Assembly (NCBI GenBank): GCA_951799425.1
Contig: OX637403.1
Coordinates: 25,448,811 to 25,512,810, forward strand
Origin: Ilex aquifolium
Taxonomy: Eukaryota > Streptophyta > Magnoliopsida > Aquifoliales > Aquifoliaceae
DNA length: 64,000 nt
Direction of reading: 5' to 3'
The translations under genes were made by a program, and so were the position numbers. Under the pieces are notes generated by a model. It made no database searches, was not told the origin of the DNA, and saw only the letters and a list, made by a program, of their open reading frames with translations. The number at the start of each line of letters is the position of its first letter. Positions within the stretch are counted from its first letter, which is position 1. Of this stretch, positions 20,423 to 30,574 are shown in pieces.

Positions 20423-22552
20423 ACGAGAACTTCTATGATTTTTTCAAGGATATTTGAAGAACAAGAGGACAAAAGTTGTGTTTGTGCTACCCTCCATGGT
20501 TACAGGTGACTGAGTTGTTGGTGCTGCTTTTTGCAATGAAGTTGATGCTGATGGTTTTGCAATGAAATTGATGTTGCTGCTACAGTGCTAGTTGGTGCTT
20601 CAAATTGCTGTTCAAGTTTTGAAGTCCAGTTATGCTTGATCTTAACACTTTCTTTTTGATCCTTTTGAAATGTGAAATTACAATATATTCTTTTGCTATG
20701 GGGATGGTGAATCTTCTATTGTCTTGTTTTAGAAGATCAACCATCCCTTTGGAAACACCTGTGTACATGAACCCATAATATGAGTTGATGTTTATGCATG
20801 TTGATGGTTGAATTTAAATTGTTTAACTATATTGAATCCATAAACATTCAACATACAATGCCTCCATCATCCAACAAATGCCTAGAACACCATCATCCAA
20901 CATACAAATATTACACATATCATCCCTTCAATGCCACCATCATCCAACAACCGTTACACTAACAATTCAATAAATGCTAAGTTACACCACCATCATCCAA
21001 CATAAGTAGCATTACAATACCATCAAACCAATTTTTTTTTTTAAAAAAATAGAAGAATTTTATTGAATAAATCTCAAAAATTACAAGAATTAAAAAAAAA
21101 AAAAAAAAAACTGTTTTAACAGAAAAAACAGTAACTGTTTTAACAGAAAAAACAGAAAAAAAACTGTTACAGAATTCTGCTACAAGAACCAGACAAAGCA
21201 GCTAAAAAAACTCCTGTACAGCTGCTGCATTTTCTGATCATAGCTCAAAACTCAACATCTCCAAACAGCTGCAGTACTCTCACGGTAACAGAACTCGGTT
21301 ATGTGCAGCTTTGACTATAACCAGCACCTGATACAGCTTCAGCTTCTGGCCCTTTGAATCACCACCTTTCTCATCCTTGCATTAGGTATTCTGGACTGGT
21401 CCTGATGTAGAAGCAAAATTTTACTGACTGAAAAGTCAATAACAACTCCAGCTTGAACGGCAAATTTACAAACATTATCAATCTGTACTTAAAATTACAG
21501 TAGGATCTTACTTTACTATACACATGAAGTTAGAAGTTTTTAGATAAGGTTAAGAATAGTGCAAATTACATTCCGAGAAAAAAATGAATAATGAAAATTG
21601 ATATGAATATAACAAACTCAATCTTATCACCCTTCCCTAGGGCAAAATTGTAAGAAAAGCATTGAATGCAAGTGATGGCCCAAACACCCCCTTCCACTAG
21701 TGAAACAAAAAAAAAATTAATGGTGATAAAAGAGGCATGTGGGGCAGTATGGTATTTTAAATGCAAGTATACAAGAAAAACAATTTTTTTTAATTCATTG
21801 CAAAAATAACCAATCAATTTACATATTAAGATCTGATTAATAATATGTTGGCCTCAAGCTGCATATCTTACCAGTGAGAAAACATTGTCATCAGTATATC
21901 TGTGAGAAATATAGTGCTAGAGATTGAAGAAGCCATAGAAATTGAGGTGTGTGTTTGTTTTTCAGAGAAAGCTAGAGAAAGTGGGAATCAGCTAGCATAT
22001 GTTCATTCCCCAACATAATTTAAATTGAAAAACCCATAACCATAAGCATAACAACACCTTTAATCACACAATAGTAACTTATGATATGTGGGGGCATAAT
22101 GTCAGTTCATCTCCTTTATAGCTATGCCTGATCCATTGGGGTGGCTCACCTTAACATTTGTGACAAGTAATTTATGATATGTGGGGGCAGCTTTTTTATA
22201 AGCGGGTGTGCAGCAAGCCCCCCCTTTTTTGGAGAGTGACTGTGCTTCATAGTGTATAACAAGTAATAACACAAAGACTAACATTTCCTTTGCAGATTGT
22301 TTCCTTTGATTTTAATAGAACAACCAATCTTTGTTAGACAAACAAGATTCCAATGAGTTTCCGGTCAAATACTCAATACACAAAGAAACTCTGGGAATCA
22401 CTGATCTAATCAGTGAGTTTGGCTAATCCACAAACAAACAAAACTCAAATTGATTGGCTGATCTAATACACAAACAAAACCACCCTCTTATCTATTTATC
22501 CTCATATGAAATGATTATGCCACAATTGAATTATAAATAAAACTTAGCTCAC
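20423..22552. other. Intergenic DNA with ccatcatccaaca repeats
   Basis: 20850-21020 has about six imperfect copies of a ccatcatccaaca word. 21085-21175 is A-rich, with tandem actgttttaacagaaaaaac units. The remaining exons of the GLB3-like gene, which should lie here on the minus strand, were not found. No other coding sequence was recognised. Confidence 0.55.
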
Positions 22553-23149
22553 CTTTTTCTCTGAGAATACAGAAGGGGGCCTCCCATTCTCTGGACAAAG
22601 AACTCATATTGATTCTGAATTGCATCTTCTTTCCTTGAATTCCCAAAAATTAATTTAAACCACTCTTCTTCATCATCATAAACCCTGAAACTCAAAACCA
22701 TCATAGCTCAAATTGAGCCAAAGATTCAAACTTCCTTTCATCCCTTCCTCTTTTCTACACTTTCTGAGCAAACCATCTATTCAAATTGCACAAACGGGAA
22801 CAATAAATACAGATTGATGCCACAAACGGGAACAATAAAAAGGGGAACATCTATTCGACCCATAAGTCTACATTTTCGCAGCAACCCATCAATCAATCCT
22901 AATTACATAAACAATACATACGCCCGTATATACAACTATACACACACACGCACAGAACACACATATGCCAGAAAGAGTACACAAAAGACATGTACATATG
23001 TGTACGTACATACCTGTTGTAGAAATTAGTGGAGAGATTGATGAAGGTTTGGAGACCCAGCTTCTCAAAGAGGTTGGTCTCATCAATGGCGAAAGCGTCG
23101 CTGGATCCACCCCGCTCAACTCGGAGGCCTTCTGCTGCAGCGATTGCAT
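22553..23149 (-). pseudogene. GLB3: 2-on-2 (truncated-type) haemoglobin GLB3-like, first two exons only
   Basis: Exon 1 (23149-23014) starts [15 protein letters not shown] and, one frame over, continues [20 protein letters not shown] and LSTNFYN. A one-base deletion near 23097 breaks the frame. It ends at a GT donor. Exon 2 (22684-22553) follows an AG acceptor in the right phase and reads [20 protein letters not shown], then [15 protein letters not shown], ending at another GT donor. This matches the start of plant GLB3 haemoglobins, haem proteins that bind oxygen and NO. The later exons, with the rest of the globin fold, are absent in the next 2 kb. With the frameshift and the missing 3' half it cannot make a normal globin. 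Intact introns show duplication at the DNA level. Confidence 0.85.
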
Positions 23150-23235
23150 CTCTGTCTCTCTTGATGGGGAAATCTCCGACCAATATTAAGCTTTCTCTTC
23201 CGGTCAGCCAAGAATGGTGGGACTGAACAGATACA

Positions 23236-23274
23236 TTGGGACTGTTCAAGAACAAATTGGAACGGTGCCGTTTT
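23236..23274 (-). repeat. Inverted repeat, right arm (partner 17176-17214)
   Basis: On the minus strand it reads aaaacggcaccgttccaatt, then ttcttgaacagtcccaa, upstream of the GLB3-like exon 1, so it probably belongs to that gene's promoter or leader. AAACGGCACCGTT-type palindromic words are common in plant promoters, but the match to the left arm is longer than that word. Confidence 0.65.
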
Positions 23275-23302
23275 GGGCTAACAGCAGGGCCAGCTGTCCT
23301 TA

Positions 23303-24218
23303 GAGCATCTTCAACCATGACTCAAATTTGAGTCTAAATTTGAGTAAAAAGCTTGATTTAGTATAGAGTACTCCAATGGGTAAATTCAAATATCTACTCA
23401 AATCTTTTAAAAAATTTCCTTATTATCCCAAAACTTATTTTTTTTGTGTCATTCAAATCATAATATTTGATAAAATAAATGAAACTTTCATCTCTCCACA
23501 AATGAATAATTCAAAAAAATAAATAAATAAGTATACAACACTACATGAAAATAAAGAAACCACCCAGGAATTCTAAGATTATTCTAATCCCTTATTATTT
23601 TTTATAAATCCAAATAAAGAAAAAAAAATAGTTAACATGGGCATGATCTGAAGAACACAAAAACATACGTTTTCAACAAAAATGGAAGATTGAAGAAATA
23701 AAATGACAAATTTTCTAAATTTGTGGGTACCGAAAACTTAAAATTTTAGGAAGACTCAGTGGTCTGAAATTGTAATACCGATAGTGTTTAACTCGAAAAA
23801 ATCAAAGAAAAATATGATGAGTAGGCTTAGGGTTTATATAGTATGAAAGATGGGCGAGATTAGAGTTTTGAAAAATACAAGAAATTAAGAAGATGGAAGA
23901 TGAAAAACAAAAAACTTACCTACAGGCCTTCAAATGATTTGTGAAAACTTCGGTGGTGGTTGGCGATGGAAGCAATGTAGTAGAGAAAGGTAAGAAGAGG
24001 TAGAGAACAAGTAGTCAAATAAGTCTTTTAGTTTTGGATAGGTTAAAAAGTTACCGTTAGAAATTTGGTATAGAATTTGAGTCTGCTTCAATTTGGATCC
24101 AGAATAAGTTCTACCTTGATTTGGTATAGGTTTGAGTCCAAGGTTGGAGAAGCTTTTTAGGCCATTTTGACTCAAATTTAAATTTAAGTCTACATTTGAG
24201 TCAAGGTTGGAGATGCTC
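23303..24218. mobile_element. PIF/Harbinger-type MITE with TTA target duplication
   Basis: The ends are inverted repeats GAGCATCTTCAACCATGACT and (reversed) GAGCATCTCCAACCTTGACT, followed by paired ctcaaatttgag words. TTA flanks both sides (23300-23302 and 24219-24221). A 3-bp TTA duplication with a GAGCATC-type TIR fits Harbinger-derived MITEs. The 916-bp element has no transposase. It sits between the GLB3-like upstream region and the NLR copy B fragment. Confidence 0.85.
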
Positions 24219-24250
24219 TTAGGGAAAAGCAGTGGAGCCGAATCCCACTG

Positions 24251-24682
24251 GATGATCCACTGCAATGCCTACAAGATTTGCCAAATCTTCAATGTCTTGA
24301 ATTGTTGAATGCATGTTATGATGGAGAGAAATTGTGCTCCAAGGTGGGAGGGTTTCCAACGCTCAAAAAATTATCGCTTGTCTCTCAAAGCGAATTGACA
24401 TGGGTGAGAGTATAACAGGGCGCCTTGCCTCATCTTGCATTCATGAAGATTGACAATTGTTTCAAATTAGAAGAGGTGCCCTTGGGAATCGAACATTTAT
24501 CCAAGCTTAGAATGTTTGTTCTACATGGTATATCTAATTCGTTAACAAATACTTTGTTATACGGACGTAGAAAAGTTAGACCACTCCCGAAATTTGCCCA
24601 CATCCCTAACGTGTCTGTCCATTTTGTACTAGTATTTAGGCATGGCCAACTCAGTTGTGCTGCTGCCTCCATTGTTAGATAA
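24251..24682 (+). pseudogene. NLR copy B, 3' end fragment
   Basis: Encodes the last LRRs of an NLR close to copy A: DDPLQCLQDLPNLQCLELLN, GGFPTLKKLSLVSQSELTWV, then after a TAA (24413-24415) QGALPHLAFM and VPLGIEHLSKL, and the usual CNL tail RPLPKFAHIPNV, ending in TAG at 24680-24682. Copy A has Glu at the premature stop. Everything upstream of this region is missing; the junction lies within 30 bp of a Harbinger MITE. Copy B keeps the tail that copy A lost to its LINE, so it shows the ancestral C-terminus. Not functional. Confidence 0.88.
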
Positions 24683-24965
24683 ACCTTGGCTTGTTTAGTG
24701 ACGGAAATGAAGATGACGTTTTGGCAAAAAGAAATTTGCTATGTCGTTTTTATTGGTTTGTAACTTCCCTCTCTTTTATTACTATCGTGAAAAGCCAATA
24801 TATATTTGATTTTCGTTTTTATTTATACCTGTTTTGTATTAGCTTATTAATTTAGTTTGATTCCATTGATGTTGTTAGATTAATAGTGAATTGCTATATT
24901 TCTATAGATCACTTGATTAGTTCACCTAATTAGATCAAGAAAAGTAATGATGGATGAATCTTAAT
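24683..24965 (+). other. NLR copy B 3' flank, first part
   Basis: Matches 7060-7382 and 8200-8235 of copy A. It contains the empty hAT site ACTTGATT (24911-24918) and ends in TTAAT (24961-24965), the left target duplication of the next element. Confidence 0.75.
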
Positions 24966-25646
24966 TGATGATGCACAAATTGGTCTTCGTGCAAGATCAA
25001 CAGTCAAGAATGTGTACGAGTATGATTAATAAACAATTAATAGGCAATCAATGACAATCAATGACGAAATTGTAAATAAGGGATCAACACAGGAGGTTTA
25101 TAGTGGTTCGGTCTCGGATGACCTACGTCCACTCTTCGAAAGGCGACGGTGGCCTGGGATGTTTTATTGATCAATCATGGTGATACTCCGGAGAGTTTTA
25201 CAATGCTTGAGAGGTAGAGAGAGAGAGAAGCAAACACTCAATAGGAAGCTCACAACTTACACTCTCAATCTCTAGAAATCTTTTCTGATGTGGCAGATCA
25301 GTCTAAACTGCAACCACAGAGCATACTAGGAATTTCAAGAGAACTCTCTCTCAAACTCACTCTTAGAAGCTTTGCTTCTTTCTTGATCCTAGAACACCCA
25401 AATGGGTGGTCTATTTATAGTAGTAGGGAATCAATCCTAGCCGTACAACGTGAATCAATCCAAACCGCACAAATTAAATAATACCTATCTAACATTCAAA
25501 TCTAACATTCTAATACTTATCTAACATTCAAATTCTTATCTAACATTCTCTAGAATTTTCTCTTTAGTGGGCTTGGGCTTGGGTAATGGATTGGACTCTT
25601 CTTTGGGCTTTCTATATAGATTGGGCCATTTGGGCTTGACCCATCA
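24966..25646 (-). repeat. 3' LTR of the gag-only element
   Basis: 681 bp; on the minus strand it starts TGATGGGTCAAGCCC and ends GCATCATCA. It carries a tactataaatagacc TATA-like region and a cgaaccactataaacc block near the end, both also present in the opposite LTR. Preceded on the minus strand by the purine tract GCATTGGGGGGCAAA. Confidence 0.92.
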
Positions 25647-25954
25647 TTTGCCCCCCAATGCCCTGTGTCCAATGAAACTTGGAGAGGAGGGCATTCGGTT
25701 AAACTCGAATTTTCGGCTGACCGGCATAACTGGAAGAACTTCGGGAGGCCAAAACAGTTATTTCTGAGCCTTTTTTTGGACTTTTTACAGCATCAATTAT
25801 TGCCTAAGGAAGTGAGTTTTGTAGGGCTCGTCGAGAGCTTCGATTTGATATATTATAAGCCCCATTTTGAGCACCTAGAGTTGTCTTGGGCGAGCCGGAG
25901 TTGCCTTGGGCGAGCCTGGGGGGTCTTGATGCATGTGCTCGGCGCTTGAGAATA

Positions 25955-26150
25955 GTGCGGAGGTAGGTAGGCTGCCTGCTTGAGAGCAGTGCAGAGGTAG
26001 GTTGTCTGCTTGAGAGTAGTGCGAAGGTAGGTAGGCTGCCTGCTTGAGAGCAGTGCAGAGGTAGGTTGTCTGCTTGAGAGCAGTAGGCTGCTGCTTAAGA
26101 GCAGAGCAGAGATATGTCAAGCTTTTTTGGCGACCCGCGAGAGAGCCGCT
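25955..26150 (-). repeat. Short tandem repeats inside the gag-only element
   Basis: Four or five imperfect units of gtaggctgcctgcttgagag plus cagtgcagag. The same words occur in the opposite orientation at 58600-58910 in the second family member, so the repeats belong to the element. Confidence 0.8.
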
Positions 26151-26265
26151 AAGCTGGAGTTAGGCTGCCTGTTTGAGAACAGTGCCGATATCTGGTAAGC
26201 TGCTCGGGTACATCTAGGAGAGGGAGAGCTGTGGATGTCCCGTGAGAGGGCCGCATGAGCTAAGA

Positions 26266-26870
26266 CCGAGTTACGTATAGTCTCGGGAGATGACTGCCAT
26301 GGCAGGGGTGACTACTTGCGCGAGAGCAGAGTCATAGAGGCCGAGCTACGTATAGTCTCGGGAGATAGACTTGCGCGAGAGCAGAGTCATAAAGGCCGAG
26401 CTACGTATAGTCTCGGGAGATAGACTTGCGCGAGAGCAGAGTCATAGAGGCCGAGCTACGTATAGTCTCGGGAGATAGACTTGCGCGAGAGCAGAGTCAT
26501 AAAGGCCGAGCTACGTATAGTCTCGGGAGATAGACTTGCACGAGAGCAGAGTCATAGAGGCCGAGCTACGTATAGTCTCGGAGATGGCTGCCGTGGCAGG
26601 GGTGACTACTTGCGCGAGAGCAGAGTCATAGAGGCCGAGCTACGTATAGTCTCGGGAGATAGACTTGCGCGAGAGCAGAGTCATAGAGGCCGAGCTACGT
26701 ATAGTCTCGGAGATGGCTGCCGTGGCAGGGGTGACTACTTGCGCGAGAGCAGAGTCATAGAGGCCGAGCTACGTATAGTCTCGGAGATGGCTGCCGTGGC
26801 AGGGGTGACTACTTGCGCGAGAGCAAAGTCATAGAGGCCGAGCTACGTATAGTCTCGGGAGATGGCTGCC
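26266..26870. repeat. Tandem array, unit of about 55 or 74 bp
   Basis: Roughly ten units built from gagctacgtatagtctcggg and agatagacttgcgcgagagc plus agagtcatagaggcc. Long units carry an extra atggctgccgtggcaggggt block in place of the short joint. The array is continuously open over 117 codons at 26481-26834, but the repeat explains this. The units are nearly identical, fitting recent expansion. Confidence 0.9.
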
Positions 26871-26879
26871 GTAGCAGAG

Positions 26880-27160
26880 GCTCATTTCATTGATACGGAG
26901 ATGAGGAGGGCGCTGAGGAGCTTGACGCCTGAGGCTCATTCCATTGAGATGGAGATGAGGAGGGCTCTGTGGAGCTGGACGTCTGAGAGTCCTTCCATTG
27001 ATTCATTCCGGTGAGATGGAGGTTAGGAGGGCTCTGTGGAGCTGGACGTCTGAGACTCCTTCCATTGACTCATTCCGGTGAGATGGAGGTTAGGAGGGCT
27101 CTGTGGAGCTAACGTCTGAGACTCCTTCTATTGACTCATTCCGGTGAGATGGAGTTGAGG
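26880..27160. repeat. Tandem array, unit of about 65 bp
   Basis: Three to four units containing cattccggtgagatggaggt, gaggagggctctgtggagct and gacgtctgagactcc. It lies between the larger array and the 3' end of the gag ORF. Confidence 0.85.
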
Positions 27161-27242
27161 AGGGAGAGGCCGTCATGGGGCGCCTCTGGTGGAGAGTCTT
27201 TCGGCTTTCTTTCCTTTTGTCCCCTCCTCGTGAGGACTCACC

Positions 27243-28403
27243 TTAGCGGGCCTTAGTGACGTCCTCGACGTTTATATACTTCTGGGCCCTGGACAGTAGT
27301 TCGGGCATACTGGAGGGAGGCTTCTTGATGACTGAGAACATAAAGTTGGATGTGCGGAGTCCGGCGATAAGGGCAGCCATGACTACTTTATCATCCGACT
27401 CATCAATCTGGAGCACCTCCTTATTGAAGCGAGCGAGGTATTCACGAAGGCTTTCATCCCTATCCTGCTTGATGGTGAGCAGGTGGGTCATAGGCTTCTG
27501 ATGGCGGTGTCCCCCAATGAAGCGGGAGACGAATGACATGCTTAGTTCTTCGAAAGAACGGATGGAAGAGGGCCTGAGCTTGGAGAACCATTGACGAGCG
27601 GTTCCCTTCAAAGTGGTGGGGAACGCCCGGCACATGATCTCTTCAGGCACATTGTGGAGCTGCATGAGAGACTTGTAGGTGTCCAGATGTTCGAGGGGGT
27701 CTTTGTTGCCATCAAATGTCTCGATGATGGGCATCTTGAACTTTGAGGGCAGTGGATAGTTGACAATATCAGCAATGAAGGGTGTGTCAGTGCGTCTTAC
27801 CAGGTGGTCCACGGTCGTTGGCGCCTGTGCCTTGATGGCGTTGAGGGCTTTACCGAGTTGGTTTTGCACTTCCCTTATCTTCTCGTCCCACTGGTTGGGG
27901 ACATCCTCCGTCTGGTGTTGGTACTGGTTCTCGTGATCCCCATACTGGCTTTCTTCTTCGTCTTCTGGCACTAGGTCGCATGAAAGGCGTACCTGTGTGC
28001 CCCCTGCGCGCGGAGGAGGAACTGGATGTGGGATTCCTCGACGTGGTCCTGGAGCGTTCGGGCGAGGGACTCCATGGTGGGGGACTTGATGCCCAGAAAA
28101 GACAAGCAGTGGCTCTTCCTTTGTTGGAGGGAGTGGGACTCCTCCAACAGGGTGATGGGTGACTCCTCCTTGAGAGAGCATCAACTGGATGATCTGCTGG
28201 TTTTGGTTCACCAGCAGCTGCATAGTCTGCAGGAGTTGTTGTTGTGACCCAACGGCGGGAGTCGCCGTAGCAGGGGGTCCTTCGGGTGCGAGGGGAGGTG
28301 GAGCCTCCTCCCGGTGCACAGAGTTGTTAGGCGGAGCCTCCTCCTGGTGCACGGGGTTGTTGTCTCCGGGTTGATGAGACTTTGATCTGGTGGTGATTGC
28401 CAT
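27243..28403 (-). CDS. Retrotransposon Gag protein, gag-only element
   Basis: A 386-codon intact frame starting MAITTRSKSHQPGD 33 bp after the primer site; an in-frame ATG further upstream falls inside the LTR and is not preferred. The N-terminal third is Pro- and Gln-rich (QQQLLQTMQLLVNQNQQIIQ). The retrotransposon gag domain covers about 225-365, with PLEHLDTYKSLMQLHNVP, ARQWFSKL and the LREYLARFNKEVLQIDE block. It stops shortly after this domain, with no CCHC knuckle and no protease. Gag forms the virus-like particle of LTR retrotransposons. An intact gag without pol defines the TR-GAG class. The homologue at 57416-58531 is about the same length with one internal stop. Confidence 0.88.
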   Translation of the reverse strand: MAITTRSKSHQPGDNNPVHQEEAPPNNSVHREEAPPPLAPEGPPATATPAVGSQQQLLQTMQLLVNQNQQIIQLMLSQGGVTHHPVGGVPLPPTKEEPLLVFSGHQVPHHGVPRPNAPGPRRGIPHPVPPPRAGGTQVRLSCDLVPEDEEESQYGDHENQYQHQTEDVPNQWDEKIREVQNQLGKALNAIKAQAPTTVDHLVRRTDTPFIADIVNYPLPSKFKMPIIETFDGNKDPLEHLDTYKSLMQLHNVPEEIMCRAFPTTLKGTARQWFSKLRPSSIRSFEELSMSFVSRFIGGHRHQKPMTHLLTIKQDRDESLREYLARFNKEVLQIDESDDKVVMAALIAGLRTSNFMFSVIKKPPSSMPELLSRAQKYINVEDVTKAR

Positions 28404-28434
28404 GGATTGCGGGAGAGGTAGGAAGACTACGTCG

Positions 28435-28455
28435 TTCCCACAGACGGCGCCGAAC
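28435..28455 (-). promoter_or_regulatory. Primer-binding site region
   Basis: Directly after the 5' LTR on the minus strand: TTCGGCGCCGTCTGTGGGAA. The same sequence, with TTT at the start, follows two other LTRs in the window (34681 and 57351), so it marks the primer site and conserved leader of this group. The matching tRNA was not identified. Confidence 0.75.
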
Positions 28456-29136
28456 TGATGATGCACAAATTGGTCTTCGTGCAAGATCAACAGTCAAGAA
28501 TGTGTACGAGTATGATTAATAAACAATTAATAGGCAATCAATGACAATCAATGACGAAATTGTAAATAAGGGATCAACACAGGAGGTTTATAGTGGTTCG
28601 GTCTCGGATGACCTACGTCCACTCTTCGAAAGGCGACGGTGGCCTGGGATGTTTTATTGATCAATCATGGTGATACTCCGGAGAGTTTTACAATGCTTGA
28701 GAGGTAGAGAGAGAGAGAAACAAACACTCAATAGGAAGCTCACAACTTACACTCTCAATCTCTAGAAATCTTTTCTGATGTGGCAGATCAGTCTAAACTG
28801 CAACCACAGAGCATACTAGGAATTTCAAGAGAACTCTCTCTCAAACTCACTCTTAGAAGCTTTGCTTCTTTCTTGATCCTAGAACACCCAAATGGGTGGT
28901 CTATTTATAGTAGTAGGGAATCAATCCTAGCCGTACAACGTGAATCAATCCAAACCGCACAAATTAAATAATACCTATCTAACATTCAAATCTAACATTC
29001 TAATACTTATCTAACATTCAAATTCTTATCTAACATTCTCTAGAATTTTCTCTTTAGTGGGCTTGGGCTTGGGTAATGGATTGGACTCTTCTTTGGGCTT
29101 TCTATATAGATTGGGCCATTTGGGCATGACCCATCA
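28456..29136 (-). repeat. 5' LTR of the gag-only element
   Basis: 681 bp, the same length as 24966-25646 and differing at two positions that I can see (a/g in the GA run, and t/a near the end). The near identity points to a recent insertion. Confidence 0.92.
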
Positions 29137-29141
29137 TTAAT

Positions 29142-30574
29142 GTTTACTATTAATTTAAGTTGAGGATTTGGAATAGTTCATTCCTCAAGGAGAAGAGGGC
29201 TTGGCCATGAATCAAAGTGGAGCTATCCTTGTCAAGATACCAAAAATTGCTCCATTGCCCAAAAACTTAGGCAACTCAATCCATGAGTGGTCACGTTGTA
29301 GGATCTAGGAAAGATTGGGTTGATCTAATCGCACCTTTCTCGATAATTCTTCCAATTCTCAAGCGATAAAAATGGAATTTGAATCAAATCTACATGAGAA
29401 TTACGTGTTACTCTTGTATATAAGAAAACTATTTTCGTATATTGAACCCTTGGTGCTTAGACCACAATACAACAATCAAACTACTACACCAAATAGCATC
29501 CAAGGGACATAATAGTCTCAAAGACAGAGAGTTTATATGTATCATGACTAGCTATGAGGTTGTCAAAAAAGCCCAAAGCAGCATTAAAATGTATCCATTT
29601 GTGGCACCAAAACAGCTCAGTCCCTTCTACTTGACACTAGGACCTATAGAAAACTCAATTTTGTGGCAATTCTCACAGCAGCTCAATGCTTCTTCCATCA
29701 AAAAAAAATCCAAATCCAGGAAATATGGCATGAATTCAAATCAAATTATCTATAAAAAATAATGTCATCCATATCCAACTAATCCAAATCAATCAAACTC
29801 AAATAAAAATCTGCTAGGCCAAATCGCACCCACAATTTAATCCATATCCCTCGCCAAGTAGGAAAACATAATTTTTTAAAAAAATAATAATAATAATTGT
29901 GCCTTAGGGCTGGCCAAATAGTCTAAAATCTCTTTTGAATTGTCCATTTTCTGGCAGCCAATTGTCAGGTTTCTATAGAATGTAGGTGTTTCTTTATTTC
30001 CCTCGTTTCATCAAAAAATCTTCCACAAAGCTGCAGTGAAGATTTTCATTCTCACAAGACAATAAGAACTTCAAGAGCTTTGAAAAACAACATTACTGAG
30101 CTGGGAATGTTAACAAGCCATGGTACTTATCCCGAAAGCTAGCCATGTACCATGATAAATTAGTCTGACAACCCCTTCATTCTCACTTGACTTTCAAATA
30201 CCTACTCCAATAAGACGATGGGTGAGCAACAAGGCCAAACTACAATTATAGAAACCTCTTAAATCCACTCCACCGATAGAGAAAACCGGTGAACAAAATC
30301 ATACCAAATGCAAAAAATATGATAAACCGACTGGCAAAGATACTCGATTCACGCTACTTGATAGACATGCTCTCTTCGGAAAGTAAAGGACACCCGAGGT
30401 TGATCAACAAATTGAATCACATGAGCAACATTCCTAGTGTAATGAGCATAGATGCCCTGTTGTGTGTATAAGTATCACCTGTGAATAAAGATAGAAACTG
30501 TTACCACTGAGAAGCCAAACAGGGAGGTGAATTGATAAGTGGGTGAACATGGATTTAACCTGTTAATAATAACG
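29142..30574. other. NLR copy B outer flank, then non-coding DNA
   Basis: 29142-29320 continues the copy B flank (compare 8236-8333 and 10197-10310), including the empty hAT-like site CTTGTCAA at 29228-29235. The remainder, up to the ABCE-like stop codon, may include that gene's 3' UTR. The frames at 29442 and 30289 show no known motif. Confidence 0.55.

Larger units (their letters stand above)
24966..29136 (-). mobile_element. Gag-only LTR retrotransposon (TR-GAG type), complete and young
   Basis: Two LTRs of 681 bp (24966-25646 and 28456-29136) begin TG and end CA, with TTAAT on both sides (24961-24965 and 29137-29141). I see two differences between the LTRs. The flanks rejoin the sequence of NLR copy A, so the ends are certain. 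The element runs on the minus strand: primer site next to the right LTR, gag ORF, about 1.6 kb of tandem-repeat-rich DNA, purine-rich tract, left LTR. No protease, reverse transcriptase, RNase H or integrase is present, so mobilisation needs proteins in trans. A second member is at 56760-60941 on the plus strand. Confidence 0.93.

Noticed and set aside
24251-24682. A second working NLR gene
   Set aside because: Only the last LRRs are present and there is an in-frame stop; the 5' piece at 33671-34071 has a frame-shifting deletion and is cut by an LTR.
26266-26870. Regular repeats resembling a CRISPR array
   Set aside because: Repeats are contiguous without unique spacers, lie within an LTR retrotransposon, and the genome is that of a plant.
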